42,781 nt of DNA from Tissierella pigra. Lineage in GTDB: Bacteria > Bacillota > Clostridia > Tissierellales > Tissierellaceae. The position numbers and the translations under genes are program-made. The stretch spans positions 1-42,781 of the forward strand of contig NZ_VUNQ01000030.1 of NCBI RefSeq assembly GCF_009695605.1, given 5' to 3'. A model generated the notes under the pieces. The model did not search any database, was not told where the DNA came from, and saw nothing but the letters and a program-made list of their open reading frames with translations. Below, in pieces: positions 13,116 through 21,307 of the stretch (its first letter is position 1; each line of letters begins with the position of its first letter).

Positions 13116-16088
13116 ATGAAACTGCAATTTGATAAAGATTTAGAATACCAACACCAAGCCATAGCCTCTATTGTTGATTTATTCAGGGGACAAACACCTA
13201 TGCAGACTAATTTTACTGTATCAGCATACAAGGGACAGATAGGTATTTATGATAGTGCCAACGGTATTGGTAATAGGCTTGAGCTTGATGAAGATGAGAT
13301 ATTAGAAAACCTTCAGGAGATCCAACTTAGGAATGGTTTACCGCAAACTAAAAGGTTAAAGGCTGGTAACTTTGATTTTGATGTGGAGATGGAGACGGGC
13401 ACAGGTAAGACTTATGTTTACCTTAGGACAATACTAGAACTCCATGAAAAATATGGCTTCTCTAAGTTTATTATTGTTGTTCCAAGTATTGCTATTAAAG
13501 AAGGGGTTTACAAGTCCTTACAGATTACTAAGGAACATTTTCAGGATTTATTTGATAATACAATTTATAACTTCTTTATTTATGATAGTAGTAAGCTAGA
13601 ACAGGTTAGAAGCTTTGCAGTAAGCGATAATATAGAGATTATGGTTATCAATATAGATGCCTTTAGGAAGAGTTTTACAGACCCTACTAAGGAAAACAAG
13701 GCAAATATTATCCATAGGACAAATGATAGGTTAAACGGTATGAAACCTATTGAACTTATACAGGAAACTAGACCCTTTGTTATTATAGATGAGCCTCAAT
13801 CAGTAGATACAACACCTAAGTCCAAGGAAGCTATCAAGTCTCTTAACCCCCTATGTACTCTACGCTACTCTGCTACCCATGTGGAGAAGCACAACTTGGT
13901 ATATAAGCTAGACGCAGTAGATAGTTATAATTTGGAGTTGGTGAAACAGATAGAGGTAGCAGGATTTGCTACTAGGGACTATCATAACAATGCCTACTTG
14001 AAACTTTTATCCGTGGATAACAAGAAGTCGACTATTACAGCAAAGATAGAGATGGATGTTAAGAATAATAAGGGTGAAGTTAAACGAAGTACTGTAACTT
14101 TAAAACGTGGAGATGACCTATATGATAAATCAAAGGGTCGAGATGTCTACGAGGGTTATATCATAAGTGAGATTTATTGCGAAGAAGGAAACGAGTATGT
14201 TGCTTTTACAAGCAAGCCAGATATTTTGCGTATAGGTAAAGCCATAGGGGATGTGGATGACTTAGCCATAAAAGAGCAACAGATAAGAAAGACGATAGAG
14301 GAACATTTAAATAAGGAACTCATACTTAATAAGCAAGGTATTAAGGTCCTAAGCCTCTTTTTTATAGACCGTGTGGCTAACTATCGCTATTATGATAAAG
14401 ATGGAACCACCCAAAAGGGTATTTATGCTCAGCTTTTTGAGAAACATTACTCTGACCTTATAAGACAGCCTAAGTATAATACCCTATTTAAGGATATTGA
14501 TTTAGATACTGCTGCTGAAGATGTCCATAATGGCTATTTTTCAGCCGATAAGAAAGGTATCCTAAAAGATACCAGTGGTTCAACTTTGGACGACGAGGAC
14601 GCCTATAATCTTATTATGAAGGATAAGGAACGCTTATTATCTTTTGATACTAAGCTTAGATTTATCTTCTCCCACTCTGCACTTCGTGAAGGTTGGGATA
14701 ACCCTAATGTATTTCAGATATGTACACTAAATGAAACAAGAAGTGAGGTTAAGAAGCGTCAGGAAATAGGACGAGGCCTTCGACTTTCTGTAAACCAAGA
14801 TGGAGAACGTCAACACGGTTTTTCTATTAACACCCTGACAGTTATGGCAAATGAGAGTTACGAAGACTTTGCAGATGCTCTTCAGAAAGAATATGAAACT
14901 GAAAGTGGTATAAGATTTGGGGTTGTTGAAAGTCATTTATTCGCAAATATTCCAGCAAAACAGATAGATGGAAGTATAGAATATCTAGGACAAGAAGCCT
15001 CTGAGACTATAGTCAAGGACTTCCTAGATAATGGATATATTGATGAGGCAGGAAAGGTACAGGATAAGTTGAAGCTTGCTTTAAAAGATGGCAAACTGAA
15101 TATACCTAAAGAATATGAAACCGTAAGAGCTGAGATTACAGCTCTTGCAAGAAAGGTATGTAGTAGCCTTAATATCAAGAATAATAGTGATAAAAAGACC
15201 ATTAAACTAAATAAACAAGTATATTTAGACCCTGAATTTAAAGACCTATGGGATAGGATAAAGTATAAGACTACCTATTCTGTAGACTTTGACAGTGAAA
15301 AGTTGATTGATGAATGTTGCAAGGAAATGCAGAACAGTCTATCCGTAAGTTCCGCCAAACTTGTATATACAAAAGCTGGTCTAGACATAGGTGTTGGTGG
15401 GGTTGTAGCTAAGGAATCAGATAGGTATGCAGTAGGTTTAAATGACTTACAGGAAAACATCCCAGATATAATTGCCTATTTACAGAATGAAACTAACTTA
15501 ACGAGGCAAACCATTGTAGAAATACTTTTAAGAAGCAAGACTATACATCTATTCAAGAAGAATCCTCAAAGATATATGGAGCAAGTAGTTCAGATTATAA
15601 CTGCTAAAATGAGGCTTATGATTGTTGACGGTATTAAGTATACCAAGATAGGTGATGATGAATATTATGCTCAAGAAATTTTTGAGAAAGAGGAGCTTAC
15701 AGGCTACTTATCCAAGAATATGATAGAAAGTAAGAAGTCAGTATATGAGTATGTAGTTTACGACAGTGCTAATGAGGAAAGTTTTGCGACTAGCTTTGAA
15801 AACAATAAGAATATTAAGTTATACGCCAAGCTACCTAACTGGTTTACCATAGCTACTCCACTGGGTACCTATAATCCAGACTGGGTGGTATTAATAGATA
15901 TAGACGGTAAGGATAAACTCTACTTCGTGCTAGAAACCAAGGGAGACATAATGTTTGACGCCTTAAGACCAACGGAAAGTGCTAAGATTAAGTGTGGAAG
16001 AAAGCACTTTGAAGCCCTAGGGAACGATGTAGCCTTTAAAGACATAGATAGTTTTGATGAATTTATAGAGCAAGAAGTGGTCGTGTAG
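13116..16088 (+). CDS. res: Type III restriction endonuclease subunit (Res)
   Basis: The 990-aa product is a superfamily 2 ATPase with a C-terminal nuclease. Motif I 'ETGTGKT' is at 93-99, the DExx box is DEPQ near 225, motif III 'LRYSATH' near 251, and motif VI 'KKRQEIGRGLRL' near 550. Near 919-940 the sequence 'YNPDWVVL' followed by 'FVLETKGD' gives a PD-(D/E)xK nuclease centre. All key residues look intact. Res slides along DNA by ATP hydrolysis and cuts after two Mod-marked unmodified sites face each other. Length is normal for the family. It is the last gene of the operon and is followed by a strong terminator at 16105. Confidence 0.92.
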   Translation: MKLQFDKDLEYQHQAIASIVDLFRGQTPMQTNFTVSAYKGQIGIYDSANGIGNRLELDEDEILENLQEIQLRNGLPQTKRLKAGNFDFDVEMETGTGKTYVYLRTILELHEKYGFSKFIIVVPSIAIKEGVYKSLQITKEHFQDLFDNTIYNFFIYDSSKLEQVRSFAVSDNIEIMVINIDAFRKSFTDPTKENKANIIHRTNDRLNGMKPIELIQETRPFVIIDEPQSVDTTPKSKEAIKSLNPLCTLRYSATHVEKHNLVYKLDAVDSYNLELVKQIEVAGFATRDYHNNAYLKLLSVDNKKSTITAKIEMDVKNNKGEVKRSTVTLKRGDDLYDKSKGRDVYEGYIISEIYCEEGNEYVAFTSKPDILRIGKAIGDVDDLAIKEQQIRKTIEEHLNKELILNKQGIKVLSLFFIDRVANYRYYDKDGTTQKGIYAQLFEKHYSDLIRQPKYNTLFKDIDLDTAAEDVHNGYFSADKKGILKDTSGSTLDDEDAYNLIMKDKERLLSFDTKLRFIFSHSALREGWDNPNVFQICTLNETRSEVKKRQEIGRGLRLSVNQDGERQHGFSINTLTVMANESYEDFADALQKEYETESGIRFGVVESHLFANIPAKQIDGSIEYLGQEASETIVKDFLDNGYIDEAGKVQDKLKLALKDGKLNIPKEYETVRAEITALARKVCSSLNIKNNSDKKTIKLNKQVYLDPEFKDLWDRIKYKTTYSVDFDSEKLIDECCKEMQNSLSVSSAKLVYTKAGLDIGVGGVVAKESDRYAVGLNDLQENIPDIIAYLQNETNLTRQTIVEILLRSKTIHLFKKNPQRYMEQVVQIITAKMRLMIVDGIKYTKIGDDEYYAQEIFEKEELTGYLSKNMIESKKSVYEYVVYDSANEESFATSFENNKNIKLYAKLPNWFTIATPLGTYNPDWVVLIDIDGKDKLYFVLETKGDIMFDALRPTESAKIKCGRKHFEALGNDVAFKDIDSFDEFIEQEVVV

Positions 16089-16104
16089 GAAAATTACTGT
16101 ATAA

Positions 16105-16156
16105 AATAAATGTGGTACATCAAATATTAGTTTGGTGTACCACATTTATTATTTTA
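16105..16156 (+). terminator. Terminator of the defence operon
   Basis: A perfect 15-bp stem (16105-16119 with 16136-16150, containing ATGTGGTACA and its complement) with a 16-nt loop is followed by ATTTT. It starts 17 bp after the res stop. Confidence 0.85.
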
Positions 16157-16281
16157 ACCAAAATTAATACCTTAGATTCTACTTCAGGCCTTTTCAGGTT
16201 ATACAATATTAAACAAAGTTAAGTATAGGTTTGTACATTAGCTTTGATTAAGTTTATATAATATAGAAAAGAGGTGTATTT

Positions 16282-16611
16282 ATGAAGGATAAACTTTTGA
16301 CTGTAGCCCAAGCAAGTGAACTTGCAGGTGTAAGCACGGAGAGTATTAGAAGGTGGACTAATTCAGGGAAGCTTAAAACTTATCGAAGTGCAGGGAATCA
16401 CCGTCGGATTAAAACTTCAGATCTAATGCGATTGATAGATAATCAATCCAGCTATCCGGCTGAACCATCAGTATCATATATAGAGTTCCTTGGTGACGAT
16501 ATGAAACCAGACCCAACTAACATACCTCCACTCCGTGATTTGCATAAGTTTTTGGCGATGTATGATGACAAAGGGCGTGAGAGAATAACTGCGGATACAA
16601 TAAGTTTTTAA
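16282..16611 (+). CDS. MerR/excisionase-type DNA-binding protein
   Basis: The 109-aa product has an N-terminal HTH of the kind found in MerR regulators, excisionases and the start of IS607-type recombinases: 'TVAQASELAGVSTESIRRWTN' followed by 'KLKTYRSAGNHRRIKTSDL'. The C-terminal 55 residues are Pro/Asp-rich and unknown, and no recombinase domain follows, so it is a stand-alone regulator. GAGGTG before the ATG supports the start. It is a separate unit from the operon upstream. It may control element genes. Function is inferred only from the fold. Confidence 0.7.
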   Translation: MKDKLLTVAQASELAGVSTESIRRWTNSGKLKTYRSAGNHRRIKTSDLMRLIDNQSSYPAEPSVSYIEFLGDDMKPDPTNIPPLRDLHKFLAMYDDKGRERITADTISF

Positions 16612-17051
16612 AGGTTTTATTTGTGAGGAAATGACATGCTAAAACATCTGCAAATGGGCTCTATAACTAAGGTTGAGACTATAACCCTAGGCGTTTTAAA
16701 ATGCCCTAGGATAAGTTTTAAATATTTTTAGATATAAATCCTTAAGTGATGATATAAAAGGCTTTTAAAGAGTTTTAAATGGTGTATAAAGAATATGACT
16801 ATAGAGTCTCTGGTAAAATTAGATAAGGTGGAAAGATATTCTATTAATTAACCTGTAAATTTTCTAGAGGATGATATTTTTATATTCGATTTTTAGTGAG
16901 GTTGCCTAAACTCCTTTTTATCAATTGATTTCAAGGATGCCCTAGGCCGATGCTGAAAATATAAAATTAAAATATTAATTTTAAACTTTATCAAACAAAA
17001 ACAGGCATGTCAAAAAGCAAAGTATATTTTAAAACAAAGGAGGTGAATAAG
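16612..17051. other. 440-bp gene-poor stretch with repeated ATGCCCTAGG words
   Basis: No gene is supported. The stretch contains three CCCTAGG words: 16685-16691, 16704-16710 and 16940-16946. The last two are preceded by ATG, giving identical ATGCCCTAGG 10-mers (16701-16710 and 16937-16946). The first two form a small hairpin around a TTTTAAAA centre. The words could be protein binding sites. An in-frame ATG at 17007 has no ribosome site and was not used for the next gene. Confidence 0.4.
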
Positions 17052-17291
17052 ATGGCCACTATTAAAGGTAAGTTTGAGAGTATTAAAGTAGGTGATTCAA
17101 AGATATTTGTCCAAGGTAAGGAGTTACCTATTAATACAGAGGTTGAAGTAACGTCTCAATATGGAAACATCTATAGTACAATTATCACCAAAACACACTC
17201 TAAGGTTAGAAATGGTTATTTATACAACTATACTCTAATTGACAGTCAACCGAGCGTCGCAGATTTAGATGAATTACTGGGTTTACTTTAA
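17052..17291 (+). CDS. Unknown 79-aa protein
   Basis: The likely start is the ATG at 17052, 5 bp after an optimal AAGGAGGTG. The product is small and rich in beta-forming residues ('GKFESIKVGDSKIFVQG', then two more strands), suggesting a small barrel or a nucleic-acid-binding fold, with an acidic leucine-rich tail 'SVADLDELLGLL'. I recognise no family. A good terminator follows at 17302. The very strong ribosome site implies high expression. It could be a small element-encoded accessory or inhibitor protein, but nothing proves this. Confidence 0.55.
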   Translation: MATIKGKFESIKVGDSKIFVQGKELPINTEVEVTSQYGNIYSTIITKTHSKVRNGYLYNYTLIDSQPSVADLDELLGLL

Positions 17292-17301
17292 TTGTTTAAG
17301 T

Positions 17302-17335
17302 GAAAAATAGGATACTGTCGTATCCTATTTTTCAT
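17302..17335. terminator. Bidirectional terminator
   Basis: A perfect 14-bp stem GAAAAATAGGATAC/GTATCCTATTTTTC (17302-17315 and 17320-17333) with a 4-nt loop. It lies between converging genes ending at 17291 (+) and 17353 (-) and has T-runs on both strands. Confidence 0.85.
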
Positions 17336-17352
17336 TTTCATACAAAATGATT

Positions 17353-18453
17353 TTATAGTGGGCTTTGATAGCCAGTATTTACATTAGCGCTTTTAAAATA
17401 GTGTTCATCATAACCGTCATAATAATCTGTTCTCTCTTCATCTGCTTCAATAGCTTGTTTATGTCTTAGGGTATTTACCTTTGCTATCTCATTTATAGAA
17501 TCAGGTTCTAAGCCAAATAGCTTAATTACTTTGCTTAAGAATACCTGTGATGGAGTTTCACGCCCATTTTCCACATTGCAGTAGTATGCCTTACTACATC
17601 CAAGTAAATCAGCAATTTGTTGCTGGGTAAAAGATGCATTACTTCGCAACTCAAATAGTTTCTTTCGCTGGCTTTTCCAGGTGTTGAGCTTTGACCTTGC
17701 TATTTTATCAAACTTATTCGCCGTACTATCAAATCTAGGAAAATTACCCTCATGCCATTCCCCAGATTGGTGGCGTATCTTACCTTCCTCTGCACCTTTG
17801 TACACACCAGCCTTTATCAATATACTACGTATAGCAGCCTTCTTGATACCAAAGCCAGAGTTTTCAAGTTGTCTTAGACCCAATCCATTTAAATACATTA
17901 ATATTATTAGTGTGTTGCGTTCATCTTTGCTTGTATAAGTCGGTCTAGAAACACTAGGTAAATGCTCTGGTAATGGGCTGTTTAAGTAGTCTTGGTATAA
18001 TCCTACTCCGCAAGCATTAAGTAGGGCATAAATATCATCTGCCGGGGATGTATATCCGCTTACAATGTCCACTAGCTGCAAAATAGTTATGTTTAATCGT
18101 TTTAAAATTTTATGGTAGCCAATAAGTACAATGGATTGCTGTACACGCACCATACCATCAATGGTAAGGCTCTGGCTATTTAGAGGCTTTATTTTGTTAT
18201 ATCGTTCATATTTTTTTAAGACTTTAAAATCTTCTGTAGAAACATACACAATAAACTTAGCTTTCGATATTCCTCGCGTGTTTAGGATTCGATTAAGTGA
18301 CTGGGAATCAGCATCCGCAATATTATTAGACGAATCTGTTATGGATTTATAAATAGAATTATTTGCAAGATTATCCAACCTCGAAGTCGTGGATAATAAT
18401 AAATTGCTATAAATACTCAAATCTACACGTTTGTTCTCAGATTCAGGTGTCAC
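17353..18453 (-). CDS. Large XRE-type HTH protein of unknown role
   Basis: The 366-aa product has a clear lambda-repressor-like HTH in its C-terminal third ('FTQQQIADLLGCSKAYYCNVENG', about 277-300). A second, HTH-like helical stretch lies before it ('GLGLRQLENSGFGIKKAAIRSILIKAG', of which the end looks like a recognition helix, about 198-225). The N-terminal 190 residues are unknown and Ser/Asn-rich at the start. The tail is acidic and Tyr-rich. A GTG start follows GGAGG by 9 bp. It reads towards the terminator at 17302. It is much longer than usual XRE repressors, so it may be a multi-domain regulator of the element. I cannot name a function. Confidence 0.55.
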   Translation of the reverse strand: MTPESENKRVDLSIYSNLLLSTTSRLDNLANNSIYKSITDSSNNIADADSQSLNRILNTRGISKAKFIVYVSTEDFKVLKKYERYNKIKPLNSQSLTIDGMVRVQQSIVLIGYHKILKRLNITILQLVDIVSGYTSPADDIYALLNACGVGLYQDYLNSPLPEHLPSVSRPTYTSKDERNTLIILMYLNGLGLRQLENSGFGIKKAAIRSILIKAGVYKGAEEGKIRHQSGEWHEGNFPRFDSTANKFDKIARSKLNTWKSQRKKLFELRSNASFTQQQIADLLGCSKAYYCNVENGRETPSQVFLSKVIKLFGLEPDSINEIAKVNTLRHKQAIEADEERTDYYDGYDEHYFKSANVNTGYQSPL

Positions 18454-18499
18454 TAGTTATCGCCTCCATAATAATGATAATAATATAAGATTTATAATA

Positions 18500-18622
18500 T
18501 CATACCGCATTTGTTAAGTGAAATCAATTTTATTTATTAAGGTAATTAAACAGTGAAAGAGGCCCTTCTGATATAGAAATAGGGGAAGGAGTAATGCAGG
18601 ATATAATAAGGTTGGGAAGGAG
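18500..18622 (+). repeat. Diverged non-coding repeat, copy A
   Basis: This stretch aligns with 20841-20955. The best-kept block is ATCATACC, two variable bases, then ATTTGTTAAGTGAA (from about 18500 and 20841), followed at similar spacing by AGGCC, ATAGGGGA/ATATGGGGA and AGGA words. No open frame spans it. It lies between two minus-strand genes; read on the minus strand, TTAACA and TATAAA words in it could also be the promoter of the gene at 18453. Confidence 0.5.
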
Positions 18623-18750
18623 AGAGTACTGTATCGTATAAGGGAGTCTTGCTTCATAATAATTAGATAGGCTAGGCATATGATATATATTCCATAAGGG
18701 AAAATAGATGTGGAATATTACATAGGAAGTGATATAAGTTAGAATTACTA
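18623..18750. other. Intergenic, nothing recognised
   Basis: The 128 bp between the repeat and the methyltransferase stop are AT-rich with purine-rich tracts. I see no gene, strong hairpin or promoter here. Confidence 0.4.
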
Positions 18751-19770
18751 CTAATCCTTATATTCGAGATATTCAGTAATCCTACGCTTACTTATTTTTA
18801 CGCACTCGTCCTTTATATCCATACCAATAACCTTAGCACAGGAGCCAGTGTGTAGACTTGCTAGTAGGCTTGTACCAGCTCCGCAACAGGGGTCAAGTAC
18901 CACACTATCACCATGTTGAATAAACCTCTTAGCGAGTTCGTCGAATACATCAAGTGGTTGTTCCCACTCTATTTCACGGGTTTTATTGGCAGGACTAGCT
19001 GTTATTAGGTCGCTGTAAATCTCACCCTTATATCTAGTCCCACAGGTCATGTGTATAACTGGCTTGGCAAAAGAACTAACACCAATCCAACCCAAATTAG
19101 ATGACCGTCTTGGAAATATAGTGGTAAGCGTCCAGTTATAGCATAATCTTTTATCGGTATGCAGAGCACTCATAATTTCAGGAAGTGCTCCGTATCCTGT
19201 CATGCATACAAGGCTTGCTATACCATCTTTTTTAAGTACACGTCCTGCTAATTTACTTAGTGCGCGATAAAGTTCAACATAATCCACAGAATAGGGTAAA
19301 TCCGTTAGAATTAAATCCACGCTATCATCGGCTATCCAACTTAAATCATTTGTAAGCAGGTCGCACTGTCTTATATCTACCTCTGGTACCATACCAGAGG
19401 TGTTTTTACGTCTATCTGCTTTTCGCTGCCTATTAAGTGCAGCTTGACAGCTACGAGGGCTTAGTGAACCGCGTTCTTGCATTAAATTTAAAACTCCTGG
19501 TGCCTTTAGTGCTCGTAAGCCTCTAGCATCAAGGCCTTCGAGTATCTCAGGATGCTCTTTTAGGTATGGATGAGACAGGTATTCAGGTAAAGTGTCCACA
19601 GTGGTTAATTGTCCACTTGCAAGCAGTTCTTTTCGCACTTTTTCTACGGTTACATGACTTACGCCAAGCTGTTTTCCAATTGTTCTTGAAGACAAAGATG
19701 GTTCAATTTTTATCTGTTGCTTTATTAATGCACGCTTCTCAATTTGCGTTAATTTCTTTGTTCGAGGCAT
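18751..19770 (-). CDS. DNA methyltransferase with N-terminal HTH
   Basis: The 339-aa product begins with a helix-turn-helix ('SLSSRTIGKQLGVSHVTVEKVRKEL', about 25-48), of the type found at the start of phage and plasmid ParB-like or methylase proteins. The second half is an N6-adenine or N4-cytosine methyltransferase with the catalytic DLPYS near 156-160 and the cofactor motif 'DPCCGAGTSLLASLH' near 291-305. No restriction gene accompanies it, so it is a solitary methylase that may protect the element or regulate genes. AAGGAGGGG upstream of the ATG fixes the start. Motif order (catalytic before cofactor) is beta-like. Target site unknown. Confidence 0.8.
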   Translation of the reverse strand: MPRTKKLTQIEKRALIKQQIKIEPSLSSRTIGKQLGVSHVTVEKVRKELLASGQLTTVDTLPEYLSHPYLKEHPEILEGLDARGLRALKAPGVLNLMQERGSLSPRSCQAALNRQRKADRRKNTSGMVPEVDIRQCDLLTNDLSWIADDSVDLILTDLPYSVDYVELYRALSKLAGRVLKKDGIASLVCMTGYGALPEIMSALHTDKRLCYNWTLTTIFPRRSSNLGWIGVSSFAKPVIHMTCGTRYKGEIYSDLITASPANKTREIEWEQPLDVFDELAKRFIQHGDSVVLDPCCGAGTSLLASLHTGSCAKVIGMDIKDECVKISKRRITEYLEYKD

Positions 19771-20149
19771 TTCATCCCCTCCTTAAAACTGATGGTTACC
19801 AATAAATTATACCTACTTCTAGGCCGAAAGGCTATAAAAAACTTTATTCTTTTTTGTTTCTGCAAAATCAGGCGTTGCACAAATCGAACTATATAAAACA
19901 TAAGTTGTAAATCCAAGTCGACAGCAAAACTTAAAGTGGAAAATATTTCTCAAAAACATAAAATTCAATCAGGCATTAGCTAATACAACTTATTAGTAAA
20001 AGTAAAACCAGGAGGTGTGTGAAAGTGTCAAGGACAAGAACTAGTTTTAAGAGTCTATATATAAATAAGTATAAACCCCCATAGATTTTAATATTTAAGG
20101 TAAATACCATACGAAATTTAATAACTATAAAACAAAGGAGACTATATAA
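19771..20149. other. 379-bp intergenic region, with one possible 19-aa ORF
   Basis: The region separates divergent genes and so must hold promoters for both, but no -35/-10 pair is compelling. The one gene-like item is a 19-codon frame at 20025-20084 (listed separately). Nothing else is evident. Confidence 0.4.
20025..20084 (+). CDS. Possible 19-aa basic leader peptide
   Basis: A GTG at 20025 follows AGGAGG (20010-20015) by 9 bp and opens 19 codons ending in TAG. The peptide is basic (Arg, Lys) and ends in Lys-Pro-Pro. The only support is the strong ribosome site. It could be a leader peptide for the gene at 20150, or chance. Confidence 0.25.
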   Translation: MSRTRTSFKSLYINKYKPP

Positions 20150-20536
20150 ATGAAAATAAATAAAGCAATTTCATCAAATTTAACAAATGGAACTAGCTTT
20201 GGAGTGCACGATTATGATGGGAAACTTACTTGGAATGAGGTAGACTACATGCTTTCATCACTTAATAGGATAGTTATCCCTGAGATAGATATTAGCTTAT
20301 CTATAAATACCTTTATTGATGAGCTTATTAATGAACTTATTGGTATCTTCCCTACATTACAGCTTAGCCTATTTGAGCCGAATGTTGAAGAGTTGGTAGA
20401 GAAGATTGCCAAGGAACATCCTATTAGTTGTTACTCCCTTGTATCTTTATTAAAGAAAACAATAATCGATAATCATAGTGGTTCTGAAGAAGAGTACAAG
20501 GCTTATATTGAGCAGTACCTTAAATTAAAGAAGTAG
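20150..20536 (+). CDS. Unknown 128-aa protein
   Basis: A soluble acidic protein, mostly helical after residue 25 ('INTFIDELINELIGIF', 'VEELVEKIAKEH', 'EEEYKAYIEQYLKLKK'), preceded by AAAGGAG. No family is recognised, and no catalytic or metal motif is seen. It sits alone between a methyltransferase and a long non-coding stretch that leads to the excisionase, so it is probably an element maintenance or regulatory protein. This is a guess from place only. Confidence 0.5.
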   Translation: MKINKAISSNLTNGTSFGVHDYDGKLTWNEVDYMLSSLNRIVIPEIDISLSINTFIDELINELIGIFPTLQLSLFEPNVEELVEKIAKEHPISCYSLVSLLKKTIIDNHSGSEEEYKAYIEQYLKLKK

Positions 20537-20840
20537 GTAGTCGAGTATTTAATGGTTTTATCTGAAAATAGACCGACCAAAATGACTTTGAATTGGCCCT
20601 ACAAGCTATGTAGAGACAGTTTGTCCTTAGACGCTCTAAATTGCCACTAGAAGCTTTCTAATCTACAAATAGGTACAATTACCCTAGTGAAAGTCTAAAG
20701 TCTATTTAGGGGCAAATAAGGGTTTGGAAAACAATAGATATTAATGCTAGGAAAGATAGTATTGAATCCCATAGTGTGTAAAGTAGCAGGTCTTGTATGG
20801 GATTTAGGAAATAAGATAAAACTAACCGTTTGTATAAAAT

Positions 20841-20955
20841 CATACCATATTTGTTAAGTGAATTTATATTGTTTATTTAGGATGGATAGGAAGATAACTA
20901 GGCCTTGACATGAATGAATATGGGGAGCAAATACTGTAGGAGTAAAAGAGTAAAG
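20841..20955 (+). repeat. Diverged non-coding repeat, copy B
   Basis: Partner of 18500-18622, same orientation, about 2.3 kb apart. The first 24 bp differ at only two places; the rest keeps scattered words (AGGCC, ATGGGGA, AGGAGTA). It lies upstream of the excisionase gene. Confidence 0.5.
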
Positions 20956-20972
20956 AAGAAAGGTAGTAGGGA

Positions 20973-21002
20973 TTGTTGATAAGGTCACAGTGCTCGTATA
21001 GA
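20973..21002 (+). promoter_or_regulatory. Possible excisionase promoter
   Basis: TTGTTG (20973-20978) and TATAGA (20997-21002) are 18 bp apart, 87 bp before the GTG of the excisionase gene. One arm of the inverted repeat AGGTCAC/GTGACCT lies in the spacer and the other about 35 bp after the -10, as an operator pair might. Confidence 0.4.
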
Positions 21003-21088
21003 CGAGGGCAAAAATTAAATACAATAATGTTATCCCGTGACCTGTTCAACGTCCTTCATAGAAAAGTAATAATTTAGGAGGAATTACA

Positions 21089-21289
21089 GTGAAAGTAGAA
21101 AATGTTAAAACAGATATATTTAACGAATACCCAGAGGTAGTAGATGCAGAGCAAATGAGTGAGATGCTTGGAATTAGTACAAAAACAGCCTATAGACTTC
21201 TAAAAAACAATGAGGTTAAACATTTCAAGATAGGTAGAGTTTACAAAATTCCTAAGCTACATATCTTGCAGTATATAGATGTAGCTTAA
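21089..21289 (+). CDS. xis: Excisionase (Xis), HTH_17-type
   Basis: The 66-aa product is a single excisionase-type HTH: 'VDAEQMSEMLGISTKTAYRLLKNNEVKHFKIGRVYKIPK' contains the family pattern (residues about 18-56). Such proteins bend DNA and steer the integrase towards excision. The GTG start follows AGGAGG by 7 bp. The integrase gene starts 100 bp downstream behind its own promoter, the usual order. The pair shows that the element could be mobile or recently was. Confidence 0.85.
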   Translation: MKVENVKTDIFNEYPEVVDAEQMSEMLGISTKTAYRLLKNNEVKHFKIGRVYKIPKLHILQYIDVA

Positions 21290-21307
21290 AGTCTAATGCG
21301 TCAACAA

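Larger units (their letters stand above)
20537..21088. other. 550-bp non-coding region with hairpins before the excisionase
   Basis: No supported gene; a 32-codon frame from an ATG near 20554 has no ribosome site. It contains a perfect 9-bp inverted repeat AATCCCATA/TATGGGATT (20765-20773 and 20796-20804), repeat copy B (20841-20955), and AGGTCAC/GTGACCT (20982-20988 and 21037-21043) around a likely promoter. Its place just upstream of xis and int suggests element control sites or an origin. Confidence 0.45.

Noticed and set aside
5815-16088. A DISARM system (SNF2 helicase, PLD and methylase together)
   Set aside because: The PLD region is fused to the helicase, no DUF1998 (DrmB) protein exists, and the methylase pairs with a type III Res.
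5815-16088. A BREX system
   Set aside because: No PglZ, BrxC-type ATPase, PglX or Lon-like protein is present.
16282-16611. IS607-type transposase
   Set aside because: Only the HTH part is similar; no serine recombinase domain and no partner gene follow.
18485-18530. The 18500 repeat as nothing more than a promoter for the minus-strand gene
   Set aside because: The homologous copy at 20841 has no minus-strand gene beyond it and similarity extends over 100 bp, so promoter function alone does not explain it.
20554-20652. 32-codon frame after the 128-aa gene
   Set aside because: No ribosome binding site and no recognisable content.
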